DNA from: Alteribacter lacisalsi
GTDB lineage: Bacteria > Bacillota > Bacilli > Bacillales > Salisediminibacteriaceae
NCBI RefSeq assembly: GCF_003226345.1
Contig: NZ_PDOF01000002.1
Location: forward strand, 434,001-498,000
Reading direction: 5' to 3'
DNA length: 64,000 nucleotides
In this document: piece by piece, positions 8,151 to 16,339 of the stretch
Layout: every line of letters begins with the position of its first letter
How positions within the stretch are numbered: the first letter of the stretch is position 1
Made by a program: the position numbers and the translations under genes
The notes under the pieces: generated by a model
What the model was told of the DNA's origin: nothing
Seen by the model: only the letters and a program-made list of their open reading frames with translations
Database searches by the model: none

Positions 8151-9821
8151 GTGACAGCAAAATGGTGGGATAAAGCAGTTGTGTATCAGGTGTATCCAAG
8201 AAGCTTCAAGGATGCCAACGGAGACGGCGTCGGGGATCTTCAGGGCATTCTCTCAAAGCTCGGTTACCTTCAGAAACTCGGCATCGATGTGATCTGGCTA
8301 AGCCCAGTGTTCGCATCGCCGATGAAAGATAACGGCTATGACATTTCAGACTATCGGGACATTGCATCGGAATTCGGGACGCTGGAGGAAATGGATGAAC
8401 TCATCGCCGAAGCGGATAAGCGGGGCATTAAGATCATCATGGATCTGGTGATCAATCATTCCTCCGATCAGCATGAATGGTTCAAGGAGTCGAAAAGCAG
8501 CCGTACGAATCCGAAGCGGGACTGGTACATCTGGGAGGATCCGGTCGACGGCAGGCCTCCGAACAACCTGCGTTCCATTTTTGGCGGCTCCTGCTGGACC
8601 TATGACGAAGGGACGGAGCAGTACTACTTCCACTCCTTTGCAAAAGAGCAGCCCGATTTAAACTGGGAAAACCCGGAGGTGCGAAGCGCCCTGTTCGGTA
8701 TGGTCAACTGGTGGCTCGATCGGGGGATCGGCGGATTCCGTGTGGATGCCATTACGTTCATCAAAAAGCAGCCGGTTCATGAGAATCAGGAGCCGGATTC
8801 ATTCGACGGCACGGCGATTGTGAGCCCGAACCAGCCGGGTGTCGGTACTTTTCTCCAGGAAATGAAGGACGAAACGTTCGCGAAATACGATATTTTCACA
8901 GTAGCGGAAGCACCAGGTGTGTCTTCTGAGGAGCTCGGTGAATTTGCCGGTGAGGACGGGTACTTTGATATGGTGATCAGCTTTGACCACATGGACCTGG
9001 AATTGAACGAAGGGGCGAAGTGGTATCCGAAAAAGGAATGGAAGCTTACAGATTTTAAAAACGCCATCACGAAAGACCAACAGGTGATCAAAGAAGGCGG
9101 CACGACGGCTCTTTACATGGAAAACCATGACCAGCCCCGCTCCCTCAGCCGGTTTGTTGCGGAAAAAGACCATAGTGTACTGACCGGAAAAATGCTTGCG
9201 GCCACGTACTTTTTCCTAAAGGGCATGCCCTACATTTATCAGGGGCAGGAAATCGGGATGACAAACGTGAAGTTTGACTCACTCGAGGAATACGACGACA
9301 TTTCCTCCCATGATCAGTACACGGCAGCGGTCCGTGAAGGCTACTCGGAAGAGGTGGCACTTGATACCCTTCACCGCAGGAGCCGTGACAATGCCCGGAC
9401 ACCGATGCAGTGGGATGCTTCGGAGAACGGGGGATTTACAGAAGGCACGCCTTGGCTGAAAGCGAATCCGAATTACTCGGAAATCAACGTGGAAAAAGCC
9501 CTCGCAGATCCGGACTCCCTGTTCTATTTTTACCAGAAGCTGATCGCGCTGCGAAAAGAGTCAGCGGTATCGGACATCATCCAGGATGGCACATACGAGC
9601 AGCTTCTGTCTGAAAGCGAGGACGTGTTCGTGTATACCCGGACTCTGGGGGAAAGACGGCTTGTTGTGTTTTCAAACTTCACGGACAGTGAAGTTGAAGT
9701 GGATGCAGATACGGCTGATGCTCAGGTTGTGCTGAACAACTACCAAGAAGCACCGCAGCTCGGCGGCACTATCACGCTCCGGCCGTATGAAACTCTCGTG
9801 ATCGATCGTATAGCAAAATAA
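8151..9821 (+). CDS. GH13 alpha-glucosidase (oligo-1,6-glucosidase family)
   Basis: A 556-residue cytoplasmic GH13 subfamily 31 enzyme beginning with WWDKAVVYQVYPRSF. The catalytic residues are visible: nucleophile D199 in GFRVDAI, acid/base E253 in VAEAPG, and transition-state stabiliser D327 in MENHDQPR. Residue 200 is Ala; in this family Val200 goes with alpha-1,6 activity and Ala with alpha-1,4 preference, so maltose or maltodextrin may be the real substrate. GTG 8151 is chosen over ATG 8142 because AAAAAGGA is 9 nt from the GTG but touches the ATG, and this gives the standard family numbering. It is the last gene of the operon and hydrolyses the imported sugar. Confidence 0.93.
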   Translation: MTAKWWDKAVVYQVYPRSFKDANGDGVGDLQGILSKLGYLQKLGIDVIWLSPVFASPMKDNGYDISDYRDIASEFGTLEEMDELIAEADKRGIKIIMDLVINHSSDQHEWFKESKSSRTNPKRDWYIWEDPVDGRPPNNLRSIFGGSCWTYDEGTEQYYFHSFAKEQPDLNWENPEVRSALFGMVNWWLDRGIGGFRVDAITFIKKQPVHENQEPDSFDGTAIVSPNQPGVGTFLQEMKDETFAKYDIFTVAEAPGVSSEELGEFAGEDGYFDMVISFDHMDLELNEGAKWYPKKEWKLTDFKNAITKDQQVIKEGGTTALYMENHDQPRSLSRFVAEKDHSVLTGKMLAATYFFLKGMPYIYQGQEIGMTNVKFDSLEEYDDISSHDQYTAAVREGYSEEVALDTLHRRSRDNARTPMQWDASENGGFTEGTPWLKANPNYSEINVEKALADPDSLFYFYQKLIALRKESAVSDIIQDGTYEQLLSESEDVFVYTRTLGERRLVVFSNFTDSEVEVDADTADAQVVLNNYQEAPQLGGTITLRPYETLVIDRIAK

Positions 9822-9833
9822 AGATGAGGAAAG

Positions 9834-9860
9834 GACCGCGGTTGAGAGTCGCGGTCTTTT
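9834..9860 (+). terminator. Terminator of the glucoside operon
   Basis: GACCGCG (9834-9840) pairs with CGCGGTC (9850-9856), followed by TTTT, directly after the glucosidase stop. Confidence 0.8.
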
Positions 9861-9983
9861 GCATGACCCGCAGGCATAATTACCTTTCCCAGCAGACGTT
9901 TGGGGGCCGATTGCGCAGCCCCCGCCTGCCGCACATGCTATACTGAACCCATCAGACACTCACACTGCAAGGAGGCGAAACGA

Positions 9984-10916
9984 ATGCCAAAACTCATCCT
10001 GAGCCGCAAAGGCTTTGACTCATCCGCCGGCCACGGCTACTCTCCGTATGATCCTGAAACGGGCCGCTACATCGTGCTCCCGATTCCCGAAATGAGCGGG
10101 CGAAAAGGCGGTTACACATACAGCCAACTGCCACTCAAGCCCGGGTACATGAACGGAGAAACAAAAGCCGGTAACCTGCGCGAGCTGATCCATGATCCGG
10201 TACTCAATTACAGCAAAAAGACCCGGGACGTCGTAGACAAGCACCCGGCTCACTACGACCCGGTTACCGGACGGCCGCCGTGGGATCCGAGCGGACCTGA
10301 CTATGGGGCATTCGGCCAGTCCGATGCGGCAGCCGGTCATCTTCGTAACCACAATGTGCGCGAAGGGAGTGTGTTCCTTTTTTTCAGCCGGTTCAAGCCC
10401 GTAAGTCAGCACCTGCACCCGCTCGATCCGCGGTTGGCGTGGAATGACGGGGCGTATTTTCTCTACGGCTGGCTGAAGGTGGGGAAGGTGTACACCGCCT
10501 CTAATCAGGACGAGCTGCCGGAAGAGATCCGCCGCACCCATCCTCACGGGTCGCAGTCGGACTTCGAAAACCGCCAGAATAATATCATTTTCACAGCGTC
10601 CGACCGGTTGTTCGAGGACAGCGAGATCCCCGGAACGGGCATGTTTCCAAAGCTTACAGATGAGCTCCTTTTGTCATCAGAGGCGCACCGAAGCCGGCCG
10701 ACCATCTGGAAGCTGCCGTCCTTTTTTCAGGAAGAGAGGTACTGTCCTACGTACCTGAACGCCCCAAAAACCTTAAAGGACCGCTGGTTTCACTGCACGG
10801 ACGATCAGAATTACTGCTACGTCCAGTCCACCGCCCGGGGGCAGGAGTACGTATCCCCGCTGGAAGGAAAAAGTGAAGTGTGGCTGAGGGAACTGTTTCA
10901 AAAAGTGAACCTTTGA
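9984..10916 (+). CDS. Nmad3 (nucleotide modification associated domain 3) protein
   Basis: A 310-residue soluble protein matching the Nmad3 family: it starts with LILSRKGFDSSAG, then has VLPIPE, AFGQSDAAAGHLRN, LFLFFSRF-like and YFLYGWLKVG segments, a conserved HPHG, and ends in RGQEYV with a C-terminal Trp-rich helix. Nmad domains were defined by comparative genomics as accompanying DNA base hypermodification, mostly in phages; the reaction is not established. ATG 9984 follows AAGGAGG, and an extended -10 (TGCTATACT, 9937-9944) lies upstream, so it has its own promoter after the glucoside terminator. No methyltransferase, kinase or restriction gene is adjacent, which is unusual for the family. 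Confidence 0.75.
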   Translation: MPKLILSRKGFDSSAGHGYSPYDPETGRYIVLPIPEMSGRKGGYTYSQLPLKPGYMNGETKAGNLRELIHDPVLNYSKKTRDVVDKHPAHYDPVTGRPPWDPSGPDYGAFGQSDAAAGHLRNHNVREGSVFLFFSRFKPVSQHLHPLDPRLAWNDGAYFLYGWLKVGKVYTASNQDELPEEIRRTHPHGSQSDFENRQNNIIFTASDRLFEDSEIPGTGMFPKLTDELLLSSEAHRSRPTIWKLPSFFQEERYCPTYLNAPKTLKDRWFHCTDDQNYCYVQSTARGQEYVSPLEGKSEVWLRELFQKVNL

Positions 10917-10926
10917 CCGCATTCGG

Positions 10927-10986
10927 GAGCGAATCACCGTAAAATCGAGCGAACCACCCTAACACGTGCACGAACCACTCTAAACA
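10927..10986. repeat. Three 20-bp direct repeats after the Nmad3 gene
   Basis: Units start exactly at 10927, 10947 and 10967. Their shared core is GCGAACCACCCTAA with small changes, and the last 4-6 bases vary. The layout matches the 20-bp array at 45571, but the core sequence is different. Confidence 0.75.
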
Positions 10987-11039
10987 AATGACACTATCAT
11001 CTTACGAACGGTAAAAAAGTTTTCCCCTGGCCCCCAACG

Positions 11040-11054
11040 GTGTAAGCGCTGTCT
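11040..11054. promoter_or_regulatory. Putative CcpA cre site upstream of the S-box promoter
   Basis: GTGTAAGCGCTGTCT agrees with the cre consensus WTGNAANCGNWNNCW at 14 of 15 positions. It lies about 25 bp upstream of the -35 box, a position where CcpA more often activates than represses. This is a pattern match only. Confidence 0.45.
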
Positions 11055-11079
11055 TCATTTCGATTATAAAAATAATCCG

Positions 11080-11109
11080 TTGACAGCGACCAACCCCCAG
11101 GTCTAGAAT
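11080..11109 (+). promoter_or_regulatory. Sigma-A promoter of the S-box operon
   Basis: TTGACA (11080-11085), an 18-bp spacer and TAGAAT (11104-11109), 30 bp upstream of the riboswitch. Confidence 0.75.
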
Positions 11110-11138
11110 AGTCTCAACATTAACATTAATTAAATAAA

Positions 11139-11245
11139 CTCTTATCCAGAGTGACCGAGGGACCAGGCCCGATGACGTCCAGCAACCATCCGCCAAGCGG
11201 AAAGGTGCTCCATCCTGCAGAATGCAAATTCTGAAAGATAAGGTA
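11139..11245 (+). ncRNA. SAM-I (S-box) riboswitch
   Basis: All S-box landmarks are in order: CTCTTATCCAGAG, GAGGGACCAGGCCCGATGA, CCAGCAACC, AAGGTGCTCC and the closing AGATAAGGT, which pairs with the 5' CTTATC to form P1. A terminator follows immediately, so SAM binding should switch off the downstream operon. Confidence 0.95.
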
Positions 11246-11251
11246 TAAATG

Positions 11252-11288
11252 AACCCCTCTTTCAGACGCATGGAAAGAGGGGTTTTTA
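11252..11288 (+). terminator. Riboswitch-controlled terminator
   Basis: AACCCCTCTTTC (11252-11263) pairs with GAAAGAGGGGTT (11273-11284), and T residues follow. It is the expression platform of the S-box. Confidence 0.92.
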
Positions 11289-11331
11289 GTATGTCTGACA
11301 GACTAAATACACGCAAAAGGGAGGCGGATCG

Positions 11332-12456
11332 ATGAGCTTTGAAGCACCCACCGTTCATCCGGGACCCGGTACATACCAATGCGCCACCGGCGTTTTTAAC
11401 AGACTCGAGAACGACTTAAAAGACTATCAATACAGCCGTGTTCTTCTCGTTCACGGCGAAGAGTCACTCAAAGCAGCAAAAGCCTATCTGCCTGATTTCA
11501 ACGAAACAGAAGTTTCCTGGATTCAGTACCGGGGCATCTGCTCAGACTCTGAAACCGAAAGAGTCGCAGAAGCCGCTCAACAAGCCGGGTCACAGGCGGT
11601 GATTGGACTTGGCGGCGGAAGCGTACTCGACCTCGCTAAAGCGGCTGCCAGCCGGCTCGCTCAGGACGCGATTCTTTTGCCGACGCTCGCCTCCACGTGC
11701 GCGGCGTGGACCGGGCTCTCCGTTATTTACGATGACGAGCACCGCTTTACCCGGTTTGACGTGTACAATCGGCCTGCCCGTCTCGTACTTGTGGAACCGC
11801 GCATCATCGCAACCGCGCCTATTGACTACCTCCGCGCTGGCATTGCCGACACACTCGCCAAATGGTACGAAGCCCGTGCACTGGCAGAAACTCTCGGCGA
11901 TCCGCCGGTTCCTGTGGCGCTTGCACTGAGCACGGCTCGATACTGCCAGACTGCACTTCTTGAACATGCGGAGGAAGCGGTGCGCTCGGCGGAAAAAGGC
12001 GAGCTCAGTCCGGCCCTGCAAAAGGTGATTGAAACAAATATTCTCGCAGGCGGCCTCGTGGGCAGTCTCGGAGAAAAATACGGCCGTGTCGCTGCCGCCC
12101 ATTCGGTGCACAACGCCCTCACGCAATTTGAAGAAACCCGCACGCTGCTCCACGGGGAAAAGGTGGCGTACGGCATTCTCGTTCAGCTCGTTCTTGAAAG
12201 GCGCAAGGAAGAAATCCGTCAGCTTAGACCCTTCTATCAGGCTCTAAGACTACCATCCACTCTCGAAGATCTCGATCTCAGAAACACACCGGAGGTCAAA
12301 GAAGATCTTGCCAACTGGACTCTTAAACCGGGCGAGTCGATTCACCAGATGGGTAAGAGCGTCACCGAAACCGATCTCGTCCGTGCTATCGATGAACTGG
12401 AAGCCGAACGAGCAGTCAATCACCCACGAGGGCAAGGAAGCCGTTTATCTGACTAA
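11332..12456 (+). CDS. Iron-dependent alcohol dehydrogenase family, glycerol dehydrogenase/HcxA-like oxidoreductase
   Basis: A 374-residue protein of the GldA branch of metal-dependent dehydrogenases. It has the NAD-binding GLGGGSVLDLAKA motif and the metal ligands in GIADTLAKWYE (Asp), AAHSVHN (His) and LLHGEKVAYG (His). The substrate-site segment reads STCAAWTGLSVIY rather than the STDAP-like sequence of true glycerol dehydrogenases. It is the first gene behind a SAM riboswitch and lies before methionine transporter genes, so a role in sulfur metabolism is likely. E. coli HcxA (YbdH), a 2-oxoacid reductase of this branch, sits beside a methionine aminotransferase gene, so reduction of 4-methylthio-2-oxobutyrate is an attractive inference. 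GGGAGGCGGATCG precedes the ATG. Confidence 0.8.
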   Translation: MSFEAPTVHPGPGTYQCATGVFNRLENDLKDYQYSRVLLVHGEESLKAAKAYLPDFNETEVSWIQYRGICSDSETERVAEAAQQAGSQAVIGLGGGSVLDLAKAAASRLAQDAILLPTLASTCAAWTGLSVIYDDEHRFTRFDVYNRPARLVLVEPRIIATAPIDYLRAGIADTLAKWYEARALAETLGDPPVPVALALSTARYCQTALLEHAEEAVRSAEKGELSPALQKVIETNILAGGLVGSLGEKYGRVAAAHSVHNALTQFEETRTLLHGEKVAYGILVQLVLERRKEEIRQLRPFYQALRLPSTLEDLDLRNTPEVKEDLANWTLKPGESIHQMGKSVTETDLVRAIDELEAERAVNHPRGQGSRLSD

Positions 12457-12528
12457 AACATAACGAAATCCAACTTAAATCCAAGCACGTATAAAAAACT
12501 CAACCCAAACCCAAAGGAGACGATCACC

Positions 12529-13341
12529 ATGAAAAAATCCCTAATCACCACTATCGGAGCAGCCGGCCTCCTCGCACTTACAGCCTGCGGAGAGTCAGAC
12601 GCCAGCGGGGAGGAACTCTCGGAAGACCATCTTCGGATCGGCGTGACAGCCGGACCGCACGAACAGATCCTGGAAAAAGTACAGGAAGTCGCCGCCGAAA
12701 AAGGACTCGACATCGAAATTGAAGTGTTTACCGAATACGTGATGCCGAACGTGGCCCTCGATGAAGGCGAACTGGACGCGAACAGCTTCCAGCACACGCC
12801 GTACCTTGAGGACTTCCGTTCTGATCGCAACCTCGACATCGTCTCCATCGCTGATACAGTAAACTTCCCGATGGGTCTCTACTCAGCTGAACTTTCAGAC
12901 GTATCCGAGCTCGAAGAAGGCGACCGCGTCGGTCTGCCGAACGATCCGACAAACGGCGCCCGGGCCTTAATGCTCTTTGAAGAAGCAGGCCTCATCACCC
13001 TTGATGAAGACGCCGGTACAGCTGCCACTGTGAACGACATTACTGATAACCCGCTGGACCTCGACTTCGTAGAACTCGAAGCCTCCCAGCTGCCGCGCCA
13101 GCTTGACGAACTTGCTGCTGCGACGATCAACACGAACTTTGCCGTTGAGCACGGCTTCGTCCCGACCGAGGATTCCATCTTCATCGAACCGGAAGACTCC
13201 CCATGGTTTAACGTGATTGCTGTCCGTGAGGAAAACAAAGATGACGCCGTTCTCGACACCCTCATCGAAGCGTACCACTCCGACGAAGTGAAGCAGTTTA
13301 TTGAAGAGGAGTTCCAGGGCTCTGTCGTCACGTCCTGGTAA
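12529..13341 (+). CDS. metQ: Methionine ABC transporter substrate-binding lipoprotein
   Basis: A 270-residue NLPA/MetQ-family lipoprotein. The signal peptide ends in LLALTACG (lipobox with the lipidated Cys). The fold contains the typical FTEYVMPN, LDANSFQHTPYLE and GLPNDPTNGARAL segments. AAAGGAG precedes ATG 12529. It binds methionine or a related compound outside the cell and hands it to MetI-MetN. The order Q-N-I with an S-box upstream is a variant of the usual met transporter operon. Binding of hydroxy or keto analogues is possible but not shown. Confidence 0.93.
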   Translation: MKKSLITTIGAAGLLALTACGESDASGEELSEDHLRIGVTAGPHEQILEKVQEVAAEKGLDIEIEVFTEYVMPNVALDEGELDANSFQHTPYLEDFRSDRNLDIVSIADTVNFPMGLYSAELSDVSELEEGDRVGLPNDPTNGARALMLFEEAGLITLDEDAGTAATVNDITDNPLDLDFVELEASQLPRQLDELAAATINTNFAVEHGFVPTEDSIFIEPEDSPWFNVIAVREENKDDAVLDTLIEAYHSDEVKQFIEEEFQGSVVTSW

Positions 13342-13409
13342 CCAGTAATCCCAACACACAGCACGAAACCCACCGGCTCACCGGTCATACACAAAAAAAC
13401 TCATCAACA

Positions 13410-13432
13410 AGGCCCGGTCATTTGCCGGGCCT
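13410..13432 (+). other. Stem-loop between metQ and metN
   Basis: AGGCCCGG pairs with CCGGGCCT around a 7-nt loop. There is no T run after it, so it is more likely a 3'-end protector or partial attenuator that raises MetQ over MetN than a full terminator. Confidence 0.6.
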
Positions 13433-13496
13433 CCTGTGAGCCTTAATACCATACAAAAGAAGGACCCGACCCGCACATAAAGGAGGGGCATACACC

Positions 13497-14516
13497 ATGA
13501 TTGAACTCAAAAATATCTCAAAAACGTTCCAGTCGAAAAAATCCACCGTCGAAGCCCTGAAAAACGTCAGTCTCAACGTCAAAAAAGGCGAAGTCTTCGG
13601 GGTGATCGGTTACAGCGGGGCAGGGAAAAGCACGCTCATCCGCTGCGTCAACCTGCTCGAATCACCGACAGAAGGCGACGTGCTCATTGACGGCACCAAC
13701 CTCACAAACCTGTCCGCTTCAAAACTGAGACTGGAGCGCCGGAAAATCGGGATGATCTTTCAGCACTTTAACCTGCTGAAAACCGCCACCGTCTATGACA
13801 ACATCGCGATCCCGCTTAAACTCTCCGGTCTTTCCAAAGCCGAAGTTGACGAACGTGTAAAAAAATACCTCGCCGTAGTCGGTCTTGAAGACAAAACCGA
13901 TGCCTTTCCCGGGCAGCTGTCCGGCGGGCAGAAGCAGCGGGTCTCCATCGCCCGCGCGCTTTCCCACGAGCCGGAGATCCTCTTAAGCGACGAGGCTACA
14001 AGCGCCCTCGATCCGGAAACCACCGAAGCGATCCTCTCGCTGCTGCTCCGGATCAACAAAGAATTTGGCATCACGATCCTTCTTATCACACACGAAATGC
14101 ACGTGATCCAGAAGGTGTGCGACCGGGTCGCGGTGATGGAAAACGGGGAAGTGGTCGAACAGGGCCGCGTGATCGACGTGTACGCCCAGACCGCCCACCC
14201 GACCACACAGAAATTCATCGACAGTCAGTTTCCGATCGAAGCACCCGCATCGATGCTTAAAACGATTGCCGGTAAAGGCCCGATCGTGAAGCTGTCCTTT
14301 GTGGGCCACTCCACCGGCCAGCCGGTCCTGTCTGAAATCGTCAAACGCTACGACGTCCACACGAACATCCTGTCCGGCAATATCGTCCAGATGAAAGACG
14401 AATCCTACGGGCGCATGATCGTCCACATCAGCGGCGAGACCGACGCACCCAAAGCCGTCCAGGCACTCAAAGACGCCGGCGTCCAGGTAGAAGAGGTGAA
14501 TCTCCATGACGTTTAA
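13497..14516 (+). CDS. metN: Methionine ABC transporter ATPase
   Basis: A 339-residue ABC ATPase with Walker A GYSGAGKST, signature LSGGQKQR, Walker B ILLSDEATSALD and the switch His in LITHEMH. After about residue 250 comes the C-terminal NIL (ACT-like) domain, which in MetN binds methionine and gives trans-inhibition. GGAGGGG precedes the ATG. Its 3' end overlaps metI by 11 bp. It powers uptake at the cytoplasmic face. Confidence 0.95.
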   Translation: MIELKNISKTFQSKKSTVEALKNVSLNVKKGEVFGVIGYSGAGKSTLIRCVNLLESPTEGDVLIDGTNLTNLSASKLRLERRKIGMIFQHFNLLKTATVYDNIAIPLKLSGLSKAEVDERVKKYLAVVGLEDKTDAFPGQLSGGQKQRVSIARALSHEPEILLSDEATSALDPETTEAILSLLLRINKEFGITILLITHEMHVIQKVCDRVAVMENGEVVEQGRVIDVYAQTAHPTTQKFIDSQFPIEAPASMLKTIAGKGPIVKLSFVGHSTGQPVLSEIVKRYDVHTNILSGNIVQMKDESYGRMIVHISGETDAPKAVQALKDAGVQVEEVNLHDV

Positions 14517-15180
14517 TCCAGCAGAATTTATCGACCGTTGGGGCAGCAACATCTGGCAGGCCACCATCGAAACGTTCCAGATGGTCGGCATCGCCCTCTC
14601 CATCTCGATTGTCATCGGCCTGCCCTTAGGCGTTATTCTCGTCCTGACACGGCCGGGGAAAGCCCTTGATAACAAATATCTGTACCAGTCACTGAACGTC
14701 TTTATTAACGTGATCCGCTCGATCCCGTTCATCATCCTGCTCTTTTTCATCCTGCCGTTCACCCAGCTGATCGTCGGCACGAGCATGGGCGTCCGCGGCG
14801 TCATCGTACCCCTTGTGGTGTACACCGCACCGTACATCGCCCGTCTCATGGAGAACTCGCTCCTTGAAGTGGACAAAGGCATCATCGAAGCGTACGAGGC
14901 CATGGGCATGAAAACCCGCCACATCATCTGGCACGTCATGATCCGGGAAGCACGCCCGTCCATCATCCTCGGGCTCACCATTGCCACCATCGGACTCATC
15001 GGCGCCACCGCCATGGCCGGTCTCGTCGGCGCCGGCGGACTCGGCGACCTCGCCTACCGCTTCGGCCACCTGCGCTACGAGGAAGATGTCATGATCGTCA
15101 CCGTCATCCTGCTCATCATCCTCGTCCAGGGCATCCAGAGCTTCGGCAACCGCACCGCCGCCTGGCTCAAAAAAGACTAG
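14506..15180 (+). CDS. metI: Methionine ABC transporter permease
   Basis: A 224-residue permease with about five membrane helices and the EAA motif (IIEAYEAMGMKTRHIIWHV), plus the GLVGAGGLGDLAYRFG segment typical of MetI. It overlaps metN by 11 bp, so it is translationally coupled. The stop codon is followed at once by the ribosome binding site of the hydroxyacid oxidase, which places that gene in the same operon. Confidence 0.95.
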   Translation: MTFNPAEFIDRWGSNIWQATIETFQMVGIALSISIVIGLPLGVILVLTRPGKALDNKYLYQSLNVFINVIRSIPFIILLFFILPFTQLIVGTSMGVRGVIVPLVVYTAPYIARLMENSLLEVDKGIIEAYEAMGMKTRHIIWHVMIREARPSIILGLTIATIGLIGATAMAGLVGAGGLGDLAYRFGHLRYEEDVMIVTVILLIILVQGIQSFGNRTAAWLKKD

Positions 15181-15192
15181 GAGGAATCACAC

Positions 15193-16305
15193 ATGACCAG
15201 CTTCGCCCACATCACCCGCGCCGAAGACCTGGAAAACGAAGCCCGCAGCCGCATGACCCCCGGCGCCTTCGAATACGTCCGGTCCGGATCGGGAAAAGAA
15301 GAGACGGCCCGGCGTAACCAAACCGCCTTCTCCAGGTGGGACCTGCTGCCCCGGATGCTGAGGGACGTGAGCGAGCGCTCACTCGAAACCCGCCTGTGGA
15401 ACCTCACCCTTCGTGCACCCCTTGCACTCGCGCCTGTCGGCTTTCAGACTGTGATCCATCCGGACGGAGAAATGGGCGCCGCCCGGGCAGCAGCCGACAT
15501 GGGGCTTCCGTTTACAGCAAGTACAGTGAGCTCATATTCCATGGAAGACATCCAGTCCGCCACAGGATGCGCTCCGTCCTTGTTCCAGCTGTACTGGCCG
15601 TCCGATGACGAAGTGGCCGTAAGCTTTGTAAGGCGTGCGGAAGTCTGCGGGTACGATGCGGTCGTCGTGACCGTGGACACGCCGCTCCTCGGCTACCGGG
15701 AGCAGGATCTGAAAAACCGCTATTTTCCGCTGGCGGAAGGGGCCGGTATGGCAAACTTTAAAACCGATCCCGTGTTCCGGGAGCGTTTCGGTCTCGCCGA
15801 CTCGTCTTCTCAAACGGACTGGCAGGAGGCTATCGGAGAGGTACTCTTAAATACCACACTCACGTGGGAGCGCATCAAGTGGCTTAAGGAGCAGACCCGT
15901 CTTCCGGTCGTCGTGAAAGGGATTCTTCATCCGGAGGACGGGCGCTTCGCAGTTGAGCACGGTCTCGATGGCATCGTCGTATCCAACCACGGCGGCCGCC
16001 AGCTCGACGGGGCCATCAGCTCGATTGAAGCCCTCCCGGCTGTGGCTGACGCAGTCAACGGGCGCATTCCGGTCTTTTTTGACGGAGGTGTCCGCAGAGG
16101 CTCGGATATCATTAAAGCCCTCGCTCTTGGCGCAGACGTGGTCTCCATCGGCCGCCTGTACGCCTACGCTCTCACACACGGTGAGGCAGGCGTCAGACAG
16201 GTGCTCGAAAACCTGCTCACCGATCTCGACGTCAGTCTCGCCCTTACGGGATGTACTAGCGTGTCAGCGTTGAATGAAAGCCTGCTGAAAGAAAAGCAGA
16301 TATAA
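15193..16305 (+). CDS. FMN-dependent alpha-hydroxy-acid oxidase (lactate oxidase/monooxygenase-like)
   Basis: A 370-residue FMN enzyme of the L-2-hydroxyacid oxidase family. It has the FMN-binding APVGFQ and TASTVSSYS segments, the catalytic His and Arg in VVSNHGGRQLDG, and the phosphate-binding DGGVRRGSD and ALGADVVSIGR motifs. It starts 12 bp after metI with AGGAGG overlapping the metI stop. It converts a 2-hydroxyacid to the 2-oxoacid. Co-transcription with the methionine importer and S-box suggests 2-hydroxy-4-methylthiobutyrate as one candidate substrate; lactate is the conservative alternative. Confidence 0.85.
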   Translation: MTSFAHITRAEDLENEARSRMTPGAFEYVRSGSGKEETARRNQTAFSRWDLLPRMLRDVSERSLETRLWNLTLRAPLALAPVGFQTVIHPDGEMGAARAAADMGLPFTASTVSSYSMEDIQSATGCAPSLFQLYWPSDDEVAVSFVRRAEVCGYDAVVVTVDTPLLGYREQDLKNRYFPLAEGAGMANFKTDPVFRERFGLADSSSQTDWQEAIGEVLLNTTLTWERIKWLKEQTRLPVVVKGILHPEDGRFAVEHGLDGIVVSNHGGRQLDGAISSIEALPAVADAVNGRIPVFFDGGVRRGSDIIKALALGADVVSIGRLYAYALTHGEAGVRQVLENLLTDLDVSLALTGCTSVSALNESLLKEKQI

Positions 16306-16339
16306 AAAGAGAACCGCGGATTTTCGCGGTTCTCTTTTT
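16304..16339 (+). terminator. Terminator of the S-box/met operon
   Basis: AAAAAGAGAACCGCG pairs perfectly with CGCGGTTCTCTTTTT over 15 bp, with a 6-nt loop. It begins inside the stop codon of the oxidase gene. Confidence 0.92.

Noticed and set aside
7405-8199. A His-rich protein on the minus strand opposite the DUF624 gene
   Set aside because: The composition comes from the reverse complement of hydrophobic codons, and it has no supporting start signals.
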